This document shows positions 15,254 to 23,497 of a stretch of 32,062 nucleotides of DNA, piece after piece (positions within the stretch are counted from its first letter, which is position 1; each line of letters begins with the position of its first letter). The notes beneath the pieces are model-generated. The model saw nothing but the letters and a program-made list of their open reading frames with translations. It searched no databases and had not been told where the DNA came from. Source of the stretch: Desulfomonile tiedjei (GTDB lineage: Bacteria; Desulfobacterota; Desulfomonilia; Desulfomonilales; Desulfomonilaceae); the NCBI GenBank assembly GCA_016218715.1, contig JACRDG010000109.1, positions 1 to 32,062 on the forward strand. The letters run 5' to 3'. The translations under genes were made by a program, and so were the position numbers.

Positions 15254-16852
15254 ATGAAAAGAATGAGCGGAATCCGCACGGCGGCAAGGGCGGGAGAAGG
15301 CTTCCTCCGAGCGGGGATTTGCGTGCTCTGGTGTTTGCTGGCTGGATCAATGTTCTATTGGTCCACGATCGGCCAGGTATGGGCCGCGGAGGACCAAGCA
15401 GCAGGATCTGCAGCCGCGGCAAGGGCAGAGTCCCTAGATAAGGACGTGACCGCCATTCCCACGTTGGCCGGTGGGGAACTCTTCGCTCTGGTGGTGGGAG
15501 TATCGAAGTATGCGAATCCGGGGATTCCTGCGCTCAATGTAGCAGAAAAAGATGCACGGGATTTCGCCGCGTTTCTCGGCCGACAGCGAGAGCTGTTCAA
15601 GAATACTCGCGTGACGCTCCTCACCGACGAAAAGGCCACAAAAAAAGACGTCGAGAAGTTTCTGTTATACGAACTCCGGAAGGCGGGCAAAGACGACACG
15701 ATCTTCATTTTCCTCAGCGGCCATGGAGCTGTAGACCCGAAGCGTCCGGGTGAATTCTTCTTCCTGACGCATGACGCGGATCCTGAATTCATGGAACTGA
15801 GCGCGGTGAACATGTCCGGACTCAGCTTCCTGAGGAGCCTGGACTGTCCTCGGGTGGTTCTGATTGCCGACGCCTGCCATGCCGGCGGATTCTCCAAATG
15901 GCGTACTAAAGCAGTCATGCCCATGAAGCAGTTTATCCACGAGATGAGTTCGTCAGCTGGCCGGGTCGTGATAACGTCCAGCAGGCCGGAAGAGTTCTCT
16001 CTTGAAGAACCCAACCAGGGGAACAGCCTGTTTACGAGGTGGTTCCTCAAGGGGCTGGAGGGCGCTGCGGATTACGACGGTAACGGAGCTGTGACGATTA
16101 ACGAGGCGTACCGCTACGTGTACGAACGAACCAAGACCGAAAGCCAGGGAGCGCAACACCCCCAATTCGAGGGAACGGTTGAAGGGGAGTTCCCTCTGGC
16201 CGTGTCCACCGATCTTGCGTCCAAGATTCCAACTCAATTGGAACTCTTTACGGACCCCCCGGGCGCGGATGTCTTCGTGGCCGGGAAACTTGCCGGGAAA
16301 ACGAATCCCGACGGCTCTATGTACCTCAAGTACCTTCCTCTGGGCAGGCCGCTGCCCGTCACCGTGAAAAAAGAGGGATGGACGGACCAGAAGATAGGAC
16401 CATTCGTCTTCTCGGACAAGAACCTGGATATCAAGGCCAAACTGGTCAAGCTCGCTCCTGCCCTTGCATCTCTTGAAATCGTAACCGATCCCGGTGGCGC
16501 TTCTCTGACGATTAACGGTCGGGCAGCGGGCAAGACAGACTCGCGGGGCAAGCTCATGGTTCATGGCCTCCAGGTCACTGTGCCTCACACGATTCAAGTA
16601 GAGAAAGACGGTTTTGCGAGTGACACGCTCGTGGTCACCATTCCGGCGGATCACACCGGTTCCAAGTTCCGCGGAGATCCCCTCAAACTGTCAAAGAAAG
16701 TTCCGGACCCCAAAGGCCGTGAATCCACACAGCCGGCAGGGAGATCGGAAAGATACGAAGCACCTTCGACGCCCCGTGAGGAGCGGTCCGCCCCGCCTTC
16801 GTCCGAGGGCGGAAGCTCGGGTGGCCAGAGTTCGGAAAGAATGGGATTGTAA
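15254..16852 (+). CDS. Exported caspase-like (C14) protease with EF-hand-like loop and two PEGA domains
   Basis: A 532-residue protein. The signal peptide (residues 1 to about 40, cleavage after Val-Trp-Ala) sends it across the inner membrane. A caspase-like domain follows, with catalytic His157 (Ser-Gly-His-Gly) and Cys208 (Asp-Ala-Cys-His-Ala-Gly). Residues 273-284 form a canonical EF-hand-type loop (Asp-x-Asp-Gly-Asn-Gly-x-Val-Thr-x-x-Glu) inside the small-subunit region, so calcium control is possible. Two PEGA repeats, each starting with a Thr-Asp-Pro-x-Gly-Ala motif, span about 328-397 and 405-475 and may bind surface polymers. A Ser/Pro/Gly-rich tail ends the protein. ATG 15254 is chosen over an upstream TTG because it has GGGGAG 8 bases before it and gives a standard signal peptide. 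It is divergent from the DUF4384-cyclase operon. Confidence 0.88.
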   Translation: MKRMSGIRTAARAGEGFLRAGICVLWCLLAGSMFYWSTIGQVWAAEDQAAGSAAAARAESLDKDVTAIPTLAGGELFALVVGVSKYANPGIPALNVAEKDARDFAAFLGRQRELFKNTRVTLLTDEKATKKDVEKFLLYELRKAGKDDTIFIFLSGHGAVDPKRPGEFFFLTHDADPEFMELSAVNMSGLSFLRSLDCPRVVLIADACHAGGFSKWRTKAVMPMKQFIHEMSSSAGRVVITSSRPEEFSLEEPNQGNSLFTRWFLKGLEGAADYDGNGAVTINEAYRYVYERTKTESQGAQHPQFEGTVEGEFPLAVSTDLASKIPTQLELFTDPPGADVFVAGKLAGKTNPDGSMYLKYLPLGRPLPVTVKKEGWTDQKIGPFVFSDKNLDIKAKLVKLAPALASLEIVTDPGGASLTINGRAAGKTDSRGKLMVHGLQVTVPHTIQVEKDGFASDTLVVTIPADHTGSKFRGDPLKLSKKVPDPKGRESTQPAGRSERYEAPSTPREERSAPPSSEGGSSGGQSSERMGL

Positions 16853-17123
16853 GATTCTGCGCGTTGGCTTGACGCTCTACCCTACAGAGAACGCGTCAGC
16901 CTCATCAAGGCGGTCCACATCAATTCACGCTGGTGAACCTGTCCTCGTGTGAAGCGGCCGATTTTTGGGAAAACGGCTATTATTCCCTTGCATCCCTTGA
17001 CTCAGTCCGAGTAAGATTCTGCCCTAAATCTCGGCTCAATAATCTTCATTTACCAGTCGTCCGGCATGCCAGGATGTTCCTCCCGTGGGAGCTTGGTAGT
17101 GCCGCAACGGGAGGGGTTTCTCT

Positions 17124-19094
17124 GTGGCAAATTCCGCTGATTGCAGTTACCAGTCTGGTTTTTCGGCGAGGCTTCTCTCTTCGCCGAGGCCCTTCATGGT
17201 CGCTCTCCTGCTTTGTCTCGTGCAGGCCGTTACCGGTGTAATCCTCTGCGCTTCGCCGGGCATGGCATGGGAATTCTCGTTAACGAGCGAGGCCGAGTGG
17301 CGATTCCGATACATCTCGAGGACCGGGCCCGGCGACCTTTTCGGGAATGCTCAGGTGGCTCAGCACACCCCCGGCACCGCGAGCTCCATCGGCTTGGCCG
17401 GACCACAGAGCCAGGCGATGCGCGTGGAAGGGTTCTCTTCCAAGGGTTCCGACGCAGCGTACGCTGAACAGCGCTGGTTCCTCTTCCCGGAATTCAAGGC
17501 AAACGAAGCCATAAGACTGAGGGCGCATCTTACGTTTCAGGGCAATGTCAACGCCAACTATCGAGGAGGAGGTGCGAACTGGGTCACGAACCCGCACTAT
17601 TCCGGGTGGACCATGCTCGACAGCAGGGATTTGTATTCGGGAGTCGGGCTTTCGGTGCCGGTACTCAGAGCCTTCTGGGCCACAACCAAAATGCCTTGGG
17701 GCACTCTAGCCATAGGAGTGAGACCCGCGGCATTCGGCCTGGGATGGGTGGTTCATGAGGATGACTCGTACGCTCGCTCGGTAGCTCTCATTGTGCCCTA
17801 CGGCCCGTTGACGTTCGTGGTGAGTCAGTACCTCCATGACGCCGGTTACCAGCGGACAGATCCAAACGACGACAGAAATACCAGGCTGACAGGATACACC
17901 ATTGGAACCGGAGTCGACCAAAACGAAGTCTACACGCTGAACACTGCTGTGGCGGTTCGTTACGGTCAGGGCTCCCTCGACATGGGTGCCCTGGTGTACC
18001 TCACCGAACGCAGCGGTACCCATACGTGGCCTCAAGGGGGAGGAACCTATCAGGATGACATTTCCGCGTCCGGTATAGTAAAGGCAGTGAGCTACGGTCC
18101 TGCCTTGGGCACAACTAATCTGCCTATCTATATCACTGACGGAAAAGTGTGGATAGGGGTAACCTATGTCAAGTACGCAGCGGACAGGCTGTCCATAAAC
18201 GCTGAATATGATATCGGTATCCTTGACTACCGGAGGGATGGAGGGAGACCGATATCCGGTTTTTCCCAGGCCTGGGTTGCGGAGGTTGCAGGCTACTCCG
18301 GACCGCTCAAGATAACCCTGGCCAATTTCTACAAGAGCGGCCATGACCGCCGTGGCGGTCTGTTTATGCTCAATGAGGCCACTGGCGGTTACACGAACCT
18401 CGGTCCCCCTGGAGTGGTATACTCCAACGACAAATTCGACTATTTCCCCGGAATCTTTCTGGGTGGCGGTGACGGTCCCATACGACCGTACAATTTCCTC
18501 CTCGGTTTATACGGTACTGGCAACAACTCGTACAGCACCTCAGGAGTCTGTACGTTTGAGGATTTTCTGGCGTATGCGGCACGGGTAGACTACGCGGTCG
18601 CGGCCAACCTGAATCTGTTTGCCTCGTTCATCAAGGCGGAGAGAGCCAGCAATACTGGCACTCCTCAGGGATTTTACACGGGGAGTTGGGGGGCGTTTAT
18701 TGCGGATCCGGCCGACCAGGCAAACGCACCTGGGCAAGGTACGCAGTTCGGCTGGCCCCCGCTCGTGCCAGTAACGGGGTGGGGTTTGTCATCTACCGGT
18801 CCAAGACAATACTTTCGGATTGCCAACGTTCCAGACAACGACCTGGGCTGGGAAGTCAACGCGGGATTTGACTGGAAGCTTCTGGAAGGCATGACCTTCA
18901 AGGTCGTGCTGGGTTACTGGCAACCGGGCAAGTGGTTTAAGTGGGCGTATCAAGACATGACGGTATCGACAATACCTCCACCTCCACCTCCACCCGCCAC
19001 TACTACCGCCGGATACCTTGTCGGCAGGGTGAACGCGAACCGAAAAATAGACCCCTTGATGGGGATTCAGTGGAACCTCCTGTTTAACTTCTAG
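17124..19094 (+). CDS. Large predicted outer-membrane porin-like protein
   Basis: A 656-residue protein with a signal peptide (hydrophobic core from about residue 25, cleavage near Gly-Met-Ala at 48) and a body of amphipathic strands with many Gly, Tyr and Trp. It ends Leu-Leu-Phe-Asn-Phe, the aromatic C-terminus of outer-membrane barrels. The size and strand pattern suggest a large barrel with long loops; I do not recognise a specific substrate family. A run of seven prolines (about residue 620) sits in a loop near the C-terminus. GTG 17124 has a strong GGGAGGGG site 7 bases upstream; ATG 17196 (preceded by GAGG) would give a shorter, more typical signal peptide and may be the true start. 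It stands alone; the 271 bases before it hold no gene and only a weak imperfect hairpin near 16866-16903. Confidence 0.75.
   Translation: MANSADCSYQSGFSARLLSSPRPFMVALLLCLVQAVTGVILCASPGMAWEFSLTSEAEWRFRYISRTGPGDLFGNAQVAQHTPGTASSIGLAGPQSQAMRVEGFSSKGSDAAYAEQRWFLFPEFKANEAIRLRAHLTFQGNVNANYRGGGANWVTNPHYSGWTMLDSRDLYSGVGLSVPVLRAFWATTKMPWGTLAIGVRPAAFGLGWVVHEDDSYARSVALIVPYGPLTFVVSQYLHDAGYQRTDPNDDRNTRLTGYTIGTGVDQNEVYTLNTAVAVRYGQGSLDMGALVYLTERSGTHTWPQGGGTYQDDISASGIVKAVSYGPALGTTNLPIYITDGKVWIGVTYVKYAADRLSINAEYDIGILDYRRDGGRPISGFSQAWVAEVAGYSGPLKITLANFYKSGHDRRGGLFMLNEATGGYTNLGPPGVVYSNDKFDYFPGIFLGGGDGPIRPYNFLLGLYGTGNNSYSTSGVCTFEDFLAYAARVDYAVAANLNLFASFIKAERASNTGTPQGFYTGSWGAFIADPADQANAPGQGTQFGWPPLVPVTGWGLSSTGPRQYFRIANVPDNDLGWEVNAGFDWKLLEGMTFKVVLGYWQPGKWFKWAYQDMTVSTIPPPPPPPATTTAGYLVGRVNANRKIDPLMGIQWNLLFNF
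18975..18995 (+). repeat. Three tandem CCTCCA units encoding poly-proline
   Basis: Three CCTCCA repeats plus a partial copy encode the seven-proline run in the porin-like protein. Such short repeats can change copy number and so loop length. Confidence 0.7.
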
Positions 19095-19217
19095 CTTGGG
19101 TGCTCAGGCGTCGTACGAATGGCGTGGTGTCGGCTGAAGGCGCGCTGGATTACGGATTTGCAGACAATTTGCAGAAGGGTTCTTGAGGGGGCAGGCTTAA
19201 TGATGTCGGGAGGTTAT

Positions 19218-19291
19218 TGGCTGGGGGACGAGGATTCGAACCTCGGTTAACGGGGCCAGAACCCGTCGTCCTGCCTCTAGACGATCCCCCA
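19218..19291 (-). tRNA. tRNA-Gln (anticodon CTG)
   Basis: A 74-base cloverleaf: acceptor stem TGGGGGA/TCCCCCA, discriminator G, encoded CCA. The anticodon stem ACGGG/CCCGT encloses loop TTCTGGC, giving anticodon CTG. The T loop TTCGAATC is normal. Confidence 0.95.
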
Positions 19292-19303
19292 AGACCAGAA
19301 GTC

Positions 19304-19332
19304 ATCCTACTTGCTGAAGACGGGCATGTCAA
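19304..19332 (-). promoter_or_regulatory. Promoter of tRNA-Gln
   Basis: On the - strand TTGACA (19327-19332), 17 bases and TAGGAT (19304-19309), in the 47-base space between the tsaC stop and the tRNA. The tRNA can thus be transcribed independently of tsaC. Confidence 0.72.
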
Positions 19333-19338
19333 GACTAT

Positions 19339-19959
19339 TTATGATACTGCGGCCGAGCGTAAGACTTCCCTGATGGCCGCTTCCTCGATTGCTCCCGGCC
19401 TCACGATCCGAAATCCATGGGCAAGCGGCTCCACCACGGTCGACGGCCGGCCTCCCGGAGTGGGGCCCAGCTTGAGCACCAGGTCCACGGCTTCCAGGAC
19501 CCGAGGATCGATCTTCCAGACATCATCAGGCTCCGGCCCGCCGGAAAGATTCGCACTCGTCGCAGTGATCCAGCCGCCCAGCCGCGCGGCCAGCATTCGA
19601 GCTGTGCACCAGGGCGGGACTCGCACCGCGATCTTCCCTTCCGGTCCCGCGAGAAGCGGAGAAACGGGGACGACAGGTTTCAGCAGGATGGTCAGGCTTC
19701 CCGGCCAGAAACGTTCTATGAGGGTGAGCGTGGGACCTTCCGGGAGTTCGACGACCCCTTCCAGGATTCTTTTGTCCGCTGCTATGATCGGCAGCGGCTT
19801 CGTTTCCGGGCGACCCTTGATTCGGAAGATACGTCGCAGCGTGTTTTCGTTGAAAGGGTCACCGGCCAGTGCGTAGAAAGTCTCGGTAGGGACGATGACC
19901 AGGCCGCCGCTCCGCAGCGCAGACTCAGCTTTGTCCAGGATGTATTCGTTCCTCTTCAT
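19339..19959 (-). CDS. tsaC: L-threonylcarbamoyladenylate synthase (YrdC/Sua5 family)
   Basis: A 206-residue enzyme that makes threonylcarbamoyl-AMP from threonine, bicarbonate and ATP, the first step of t6A37 modification of tRNAs reading ANN codons. The YrdC signatures are clear: Val-Pro-Thr-Glu-Thr-Phe-Tyr near residue 24, Lys-Gly-Arg-Pro near 49, Trp-Pro-Gly near 86, and a Thr-Ala-Thr-Ser-Ala-Asn block near 135. It is the short single-domain form without the Sua5 C-terminal domain. The longest frame starts at 20010, but ATG 19959 (Met-Lys-Arg-Asn) has GGAAGG just upstream and matches the usual N-terminus. It lies 78 bases downstream of the histidine kinase gene on the same strand and may share its transcript. 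Confidence 0.92.
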   Translation of the reverse strand: MKRNEYILDKAESALRSGGLVIVPTETFYALAGDPFNENTLRRIFRIKGRPETKPLPIIAADKRILEGVVELPEGPTLTLIERFWPGSLTILLKPVVPVSPLLAGPEGKIAVRVPPWCTARMLAARLGGWITATSANLSGGPEPDDVWKIDPRVLEAVDLVLKLGPTPGGRPSTVVEPLAHGFRIVRPGAIEEAAIREVLRSAAVS

Positions 19960-20036
19960 CGACCTTCCGCGGTTACCAGTTAATCGAGACAGCACCCCAC
20001 AGTTGCGCACAATGCCGGCAGGCCGGGGAACCCGCC

Positions 20037-22244
20037 CTAATTATTCGTGCTGACCGGCAGTTCCACGACGAACAGAGCGCCTCCTCCCGGGTTATCCTTC
20101 ACGCGGAGAAAGCCGTTGTGGTCGGCGACGATGGAACTGACTATCGTCAGTCCGAGCCCTGAGCCGCCAGGTTTGCGGGAGAAGTACGGTTCGAACACCC
20201 GCTCCCTATCGCGAGGATCGATGCCTGTGCCATTGTCTGCCACTTCGATCGCCGCGATGCCCAGATCGGCTTTGTAGGAGGTCGTCACTCGGACCTCTCC
20301 TTCAGGGCCGCTCGCTGCAATTGCGTTGTCGATAAGGTTCACCATGACCCTCTTCATCTGTTCCTTGTCCAGGTCGAAGACCGGGACCGAATCGTCCGCG
20401 GTGAATGAGAGCGTCAACTTCTCATGCCCCTGGCGGTACAGATCCACCACCTCCTGGACGATCTCGTTGAGGCGATGGGGAACGGGATTTGCCGCAGGCA
20501 TACGGGCAAATCGGGAAAATTCGTTGACCATCTGCTTCAACTGCTCCACCTGATCGACGATCCCCCGGGTGCATTGATCGAGCACCTCAGTGTCGTCACC
20601 GAGCGCGTCCATGTACTTGCGCCTGAGGCGCTGTGCGTTCAACTGAATGGGAGTGAGCGGGTTCTTAATCTCATGAGCGATTCGCCGCGCCACCTCACGC
20701 CACGCGAACATCCGTTGTGCCTTGATAAGATAGGTCATGTCTTCGAAGACCAACACCACCCCCAATTCTCCCCCCTCCTCGTCCTTCAGGTTGCTGGCAA
20801 AACAGATAAGCGACAATGCCTTTTCCGGGAACGAAATCGTGATTTGGCGCTCGAGAGCATCAGCTCCTTCAGCAATCAGGTCCTCCAGCACTTCCTTCAC
20901 AGGCGCGGCCGAAGCCTCGGGAAGGACATCGAGAAGCGGGCGAGACAGCACATTCCCTTGATCCATCCCCAGCAAACGCCGTGCTGAATTGTTAATCGCC
21001 GTCACCCGCTGGTCAGGGTCCAGAGCGAGGACGCCGGCCGCGACGTTTTTCAAAACCGTCTCCATGTACTTGCGCCGGTTCTCCAGGTCCAGGTTGACCC
21101 GAACCAATTCGTCCCGACCGCGGGAGAGGTCAGCGGTCATCTTGTTGAACGAGCGAACCAGCACTCCCAATTCATCGTCGGCCACAGGCTCGATGTATAC
21201 GCTCAGGTCTCCCGCGGCGATTTTCTCGGTCCCTTCCGCGACGTTGAGGATCGGATCGGTAATGTCCCGGGCCATGGTCACTCCGAACCAAAAGCCGATG
21301 AATATCACCAGGAGGGCTACCATGAGCAGGATGAGGACATAGATCGTCTTGATGGGTCCTCTCATCCTCTTGGCTTCCTGATAGTCGCCGAACGCGTTCG
21401 AAATAGCGAACAGCCGGCCTGCCAGTGACGTCGGCGTATAATAGTCGTTGACCAGCACAGCTGTCACGTCGTCGCTCTTGGCGTTCGAGATGGGTGCGAT
21501 CCCGCGAATGACGTCTCCTCCGTCTTCCAGCGGAATAATGACGGAGGTCTTGTCCCCGCGGAAACCGATTCTCAGAAAACTCGATCGGGGGGGCGGGATG
21601 GCTACATCGGTCAAGGAGGGGTCCGTTAACAGGAGTGGCTTGGCGTGGTCATGGAAATAGATCTGAACCGAGCTGATCCCTTCCGCTGCGCGCCAGGATT
21701 CCAGTGTCTTGGCTGCCTCTTCGCTCTGGCCGGAATCGAGGAGGGAGGCTGCCATCACCCGCTCGGCCAGTCGAGCTGCGGTGGTCACAGCCTTCTCCGA
21801 GGCATTCTGGTAGTAGGCCTGTGCTACCACGAGCGAGGACTGGAGGGAGTCCTCCACCTGCGTGGTGAACCAGCTTTCAATGGTGGTGTGAAGCACCCCC
21901 GCGCTGGCAATGAACAGGACCACGGTCGGTACGAGCGTCAGTGCAACGAAGGCCAAAGTCAGCCGGGTCTTGAGATGCGAACCGAAGGCCTTCCGGCGCC
22001 GCTCGAAGATCAGCTTGAACAGGTTCCGGATAAGGAAGAAGAAGACGAGGATCAGCAGCAGGGTTACTACGGAGAGAAGACCAAACAGGAGCAGGTGGCC
22101 GGCAAACGGGATGTCCTCGGCAGAACGCGCGAGGTGCGATTCCGCGACAAACATCACGCCGATGAGCGCCACCGCAGCCAGTGCGACGGAGAGTTCCCGC
22201 CGCCTCTTTCTCTTTTCTTGTTCCGGAGTGGGACGATAATTCAC
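20037..22244 (-). CDS. NtrY-like membrane sensor histidine kinase
   Basis: A 735-residue sensor kinase. N-terminal membrane segments (roughly 20-80 and 100-125) and a periplasmic loop precede another membrane segment near 305-330, a HAMP linker with Asp-Ile-Thr-Asp-Pro, and a PAS domain. The phosphoacceptor His lies in Ile-Ala-His-Glu-Ile-Lys-Asn-Pro-Leu-Thr-Pro-Ile, and an ATPase domain follows with N box (Asn-Leu-Ile-Asp-Asn-Ala) and glycine boxes. This layout is that of NtrY. The frame is open further upstream, but GTG 22244 is the likely start: it overlaps the stop of the upstream metallopeptidase gene (GTGA) with GAAGGG before it, and the extension is not protein-like. No response regulator gene is adjacent, so its partner must be elsewhere. 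Confidence 0.9.
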   Translation of the reverse strand: MNYRPTPEQEKRKRRRELSVALAAVALIGVMFVAESHLARSAEDIPFAGHLLLFGLLSVVTLLLILVFFFLIRNLFKLIFERRRKAFGSHLKTRLTLAFVALTLVPTVVLFIASAGVLHTTIESWFTTQVEDSLQSSLVVAQAYYQNASEKAVTTAARLAERVMAASLLDSGQSEEAAKTLESWRAAEGISSVQIYFHDHAKPLLLTDPSLTDVAIPPPRSSFLRIGFRGDKTSVIIPLEDGGDVIRGIAPISNAKSDDVTAVLVNDYYTPTSLAGRLFAISNAFGDYQEAKRMRGPIKTIYVLILLMVALLVIFIGFWFGVTMARDITDPILNVAEGTEKIAAGDLSVYIEPVADDELGVLVRSFNKMTADLSRGRDELVRVNLDLENRRKYMETVLKNVAAGVLALDPDQRVTAINNSARRLLGMDQGNVLSRPLLDVLPEASAAPVKEVLEDLIAEGADALERQITISFPEKALSLICFASNLKDEEGGELGVVLVFEDMTYLIKAQRMFAWREVARRIAHEIKNPLTPIQLNAQRLRRKYMDALGDDTEVLDQCTRGIVDQVEQLKQMVNEFSRFARMPAANPVPHRLNEIVQEVVDLYRQGHEKLTLSFTADDSVPVFDLDKEQMKRVMVNLIDNAIAASGPEGEVRVTTSYKADLGIAAIEVADNGTGIDPRDRERVFEPYFSRKPGGSGLGLTIVSSIVADHNGFLRVKDNPGGGALFVVELPVSTNN

Positions 22245-22615
22245 TCGGATCGCCCTTCCATCTCTTCCAGTTGCGTATCGTCGAAGCCGAAATGATGCCC
22301 GATCTCGTGAATGACGACCTCCCGGATGATCTGATGGACTTCCCTCCCTCGTCGCGCGGCACGCAGGATGGGACGTCGGTAGAGGTAAATACGCTCCGGT
22401 AAAAGGCTGAACGAAAAGACGCTCTGCTGCGTAATGGGGACCCCCACATACAACCCCAGCAGATCCCACGCGGATTCGATCCCCAACGAATCCAGAGTCT
22501 CATCGTCAGCGAAGTCTTCCACGAGCACCTCTACATTCTCCATTTTGCTCTGGAATTCTTCGGGGATGGCCTCCAGTGCCCGGGCCACTTGTCTGTTGAA
22601 GAGGTCGCGTGTCAC
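22241..22615 (-). CDS. Small zincin-like metallopeptidase family protein
   Basis: A 124-residue protein with the zinc motif His-Glu-Ile-Gly-His-His-Phe-Gly-Phe-Asp near residue 103, that is HExxHxxGxxD, preceded by a Pro-x-Arg-Ile-x-Leu-Tyr block. This fits the short zincin-like family (PF06262-type) of bacteria, whose substrate is unknown. There is no signal peptide, so it acts in the cytoplasm. The start is GTG 22615; a GAGAAG site lies 11 bases upstream, a little far. Its stop overlaps the GTG start of the NtrY-like kinase (GTGA), so the two are translationally coupled. Confidence 0.82.
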   Translation of the reverse strand: MTRDLFNRQVARALEAIPEEFQSKMENVEVLVEDFADDETLDSLGIESAWDLLGLYVGVPITQQSVFSFSLLPERIYLYRRPILRAARRGREVHQIIREVVIHEIGHHFGFDDTQLEEMEGRSE

Positions 22616-22719
22616 GGCAATGACAACTTCTCGTCAATAATCGCGTCGATTGGTAGGCACTCAGCCGCCGCAGTTGCGGAATCAGCCCTGACTAACCGGC
22701 ATCCATCAGGGAAGGCAGC

Positions 22720-22748
22720 TTGACAGTAACCCGAGTTTATGTGCATAC
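22720..22748 (+). promoter_or_regulatory. Possible pth promoter
   Basis: TTGACA at 22720-22725 is a perfect -35. The best-spaced -10 candidates (GCATAC or CATACA, 22743-22749) are weak. If used, the transcript starts near 22755, downstream of the ATG at 22739, which supports the later pth start. Confidence 0.4.
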
Positions 22749-22783
22749 AAGAATATGTACCAGAAAACGGGAGACATGGGAAG

Positions 22784-23395
22784 GTGTGGCAGCGTCAAAC
22801 CGGAAAGCCAGTACTCATTATAGGGCTCGGAAACCCTGGACGCTCGTACGCCCAGCATCGTCACAACGTAGGATTCATGGTCGTGGACCGACTCGCCGCT
22901 GAGGCGCGCGGCTCCTGGATTAAAGACAAGGAAAAGGCGCAAGTCGCTCAGGCAGAGATTGAAGAGGTCGCTGTTGTCCTTGTAAAGCCGCAAACCTATA
23001 TGAACCTGAGCGGTAAAGCGGTCGCGCCGATTCTCGGTCGTGTCAAGGCAGATCCGGCCGGTATGATCGTCATCCACGACGACCTGGACCTCGCTCTGGG
23101 GAAGGTCCGGATCAAAATTGGGGGAGGAGACGGCGGCCACAAAGGAGTGCGATCGATCTCGGATTCACTGCGATTCCGGGATTTTACCAGGGTCCGCCTC
23201 GGGGTCGGCCGGCCACCGACAGGGGTGAATCCGGAAGAGTATGTGCTCAGCTCATTCCCTACGGAAGAGAAAGACGCTCGGGAGGATCTGATAGAGACAG
23301 CCTGCAGGGCTGTCCGAAATATTCTCGTCCACGGGGTGGAGAGAGCCCAGAATCTCATTCATCCTGTGAAAAGTGTAGCTAAAACAGGAACATGA
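22784..23395 (+). CDS. pth: Peptidyl-tRNA hydrolase
   Basis: A 203-residue cytoplasmic enzyme that releases peptides from peptidyl-tRNA after aborted translation. The family blocks are present: Gly-Leu-Gly-Asn-Pro-Gly near residue 14, Arg-His-Asn-Val-Gly with the catalytic His, Pro-x-Thr-Tyr-Met-Asn-Leu-Ser-Gly, and His-Asp-Asp-Leu-Asp with the catalytic Asp. The Gly-Gly-His-Asn-Gly motif reads Gly-Gly-His-Lys-Gly here, replacing the Asn that corresponds to Asn114 of the E. coli enzyme. The longest frame begins at ATG 22739, but that has no ribosome binding site and lies near the predicted transcript start. GTG 22784 has GGGAGA 9 bases upstream and gives a normal N-terminus. It is divergent from the metallopeptidase gene. 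Confidence 0.9.
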   Translation: MWQRQTGKPVLIIGLGNPGRSYAQHRHNVGFMVVDRLAAEARGSWIKDKEKAQVAQAEIEEVAVVLVKPQTYMNLSGKAVAPILGRVKADPAGMIVIHDDLDLALGKVRIKIGGGDGGHKGVRSISDSLRFRDFTRVRLGVGRPPTGVNPEEYVLSSFPTEEKDAREDLIETACRAVRNILVHGVERAQNLIHPVKSVAKTGT

Positions 23396-23497
23396 GGCAG
23401 GTCGCCCGTTTTTTTCTTGCGAATCGCCGAGGCTTGTAATAAGTTTACGTGTCTTGGCGCTGGCCGAATTGAAGGAACCTGTCAGGGGGTACTATCG

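Noticed and set aside
22245-22469. 75-residue N-terminal extension of the NtrY-like kinase
   Set aside because: It overlaps the metallopeptidase gene in another frame, has non-protein-like composition, and GTG 22244 has better support.
23396-23425. Terminator after pth, with a run of seven T
   Set aside because: The only stem before the T-run is about three base pairs, too weak to call.
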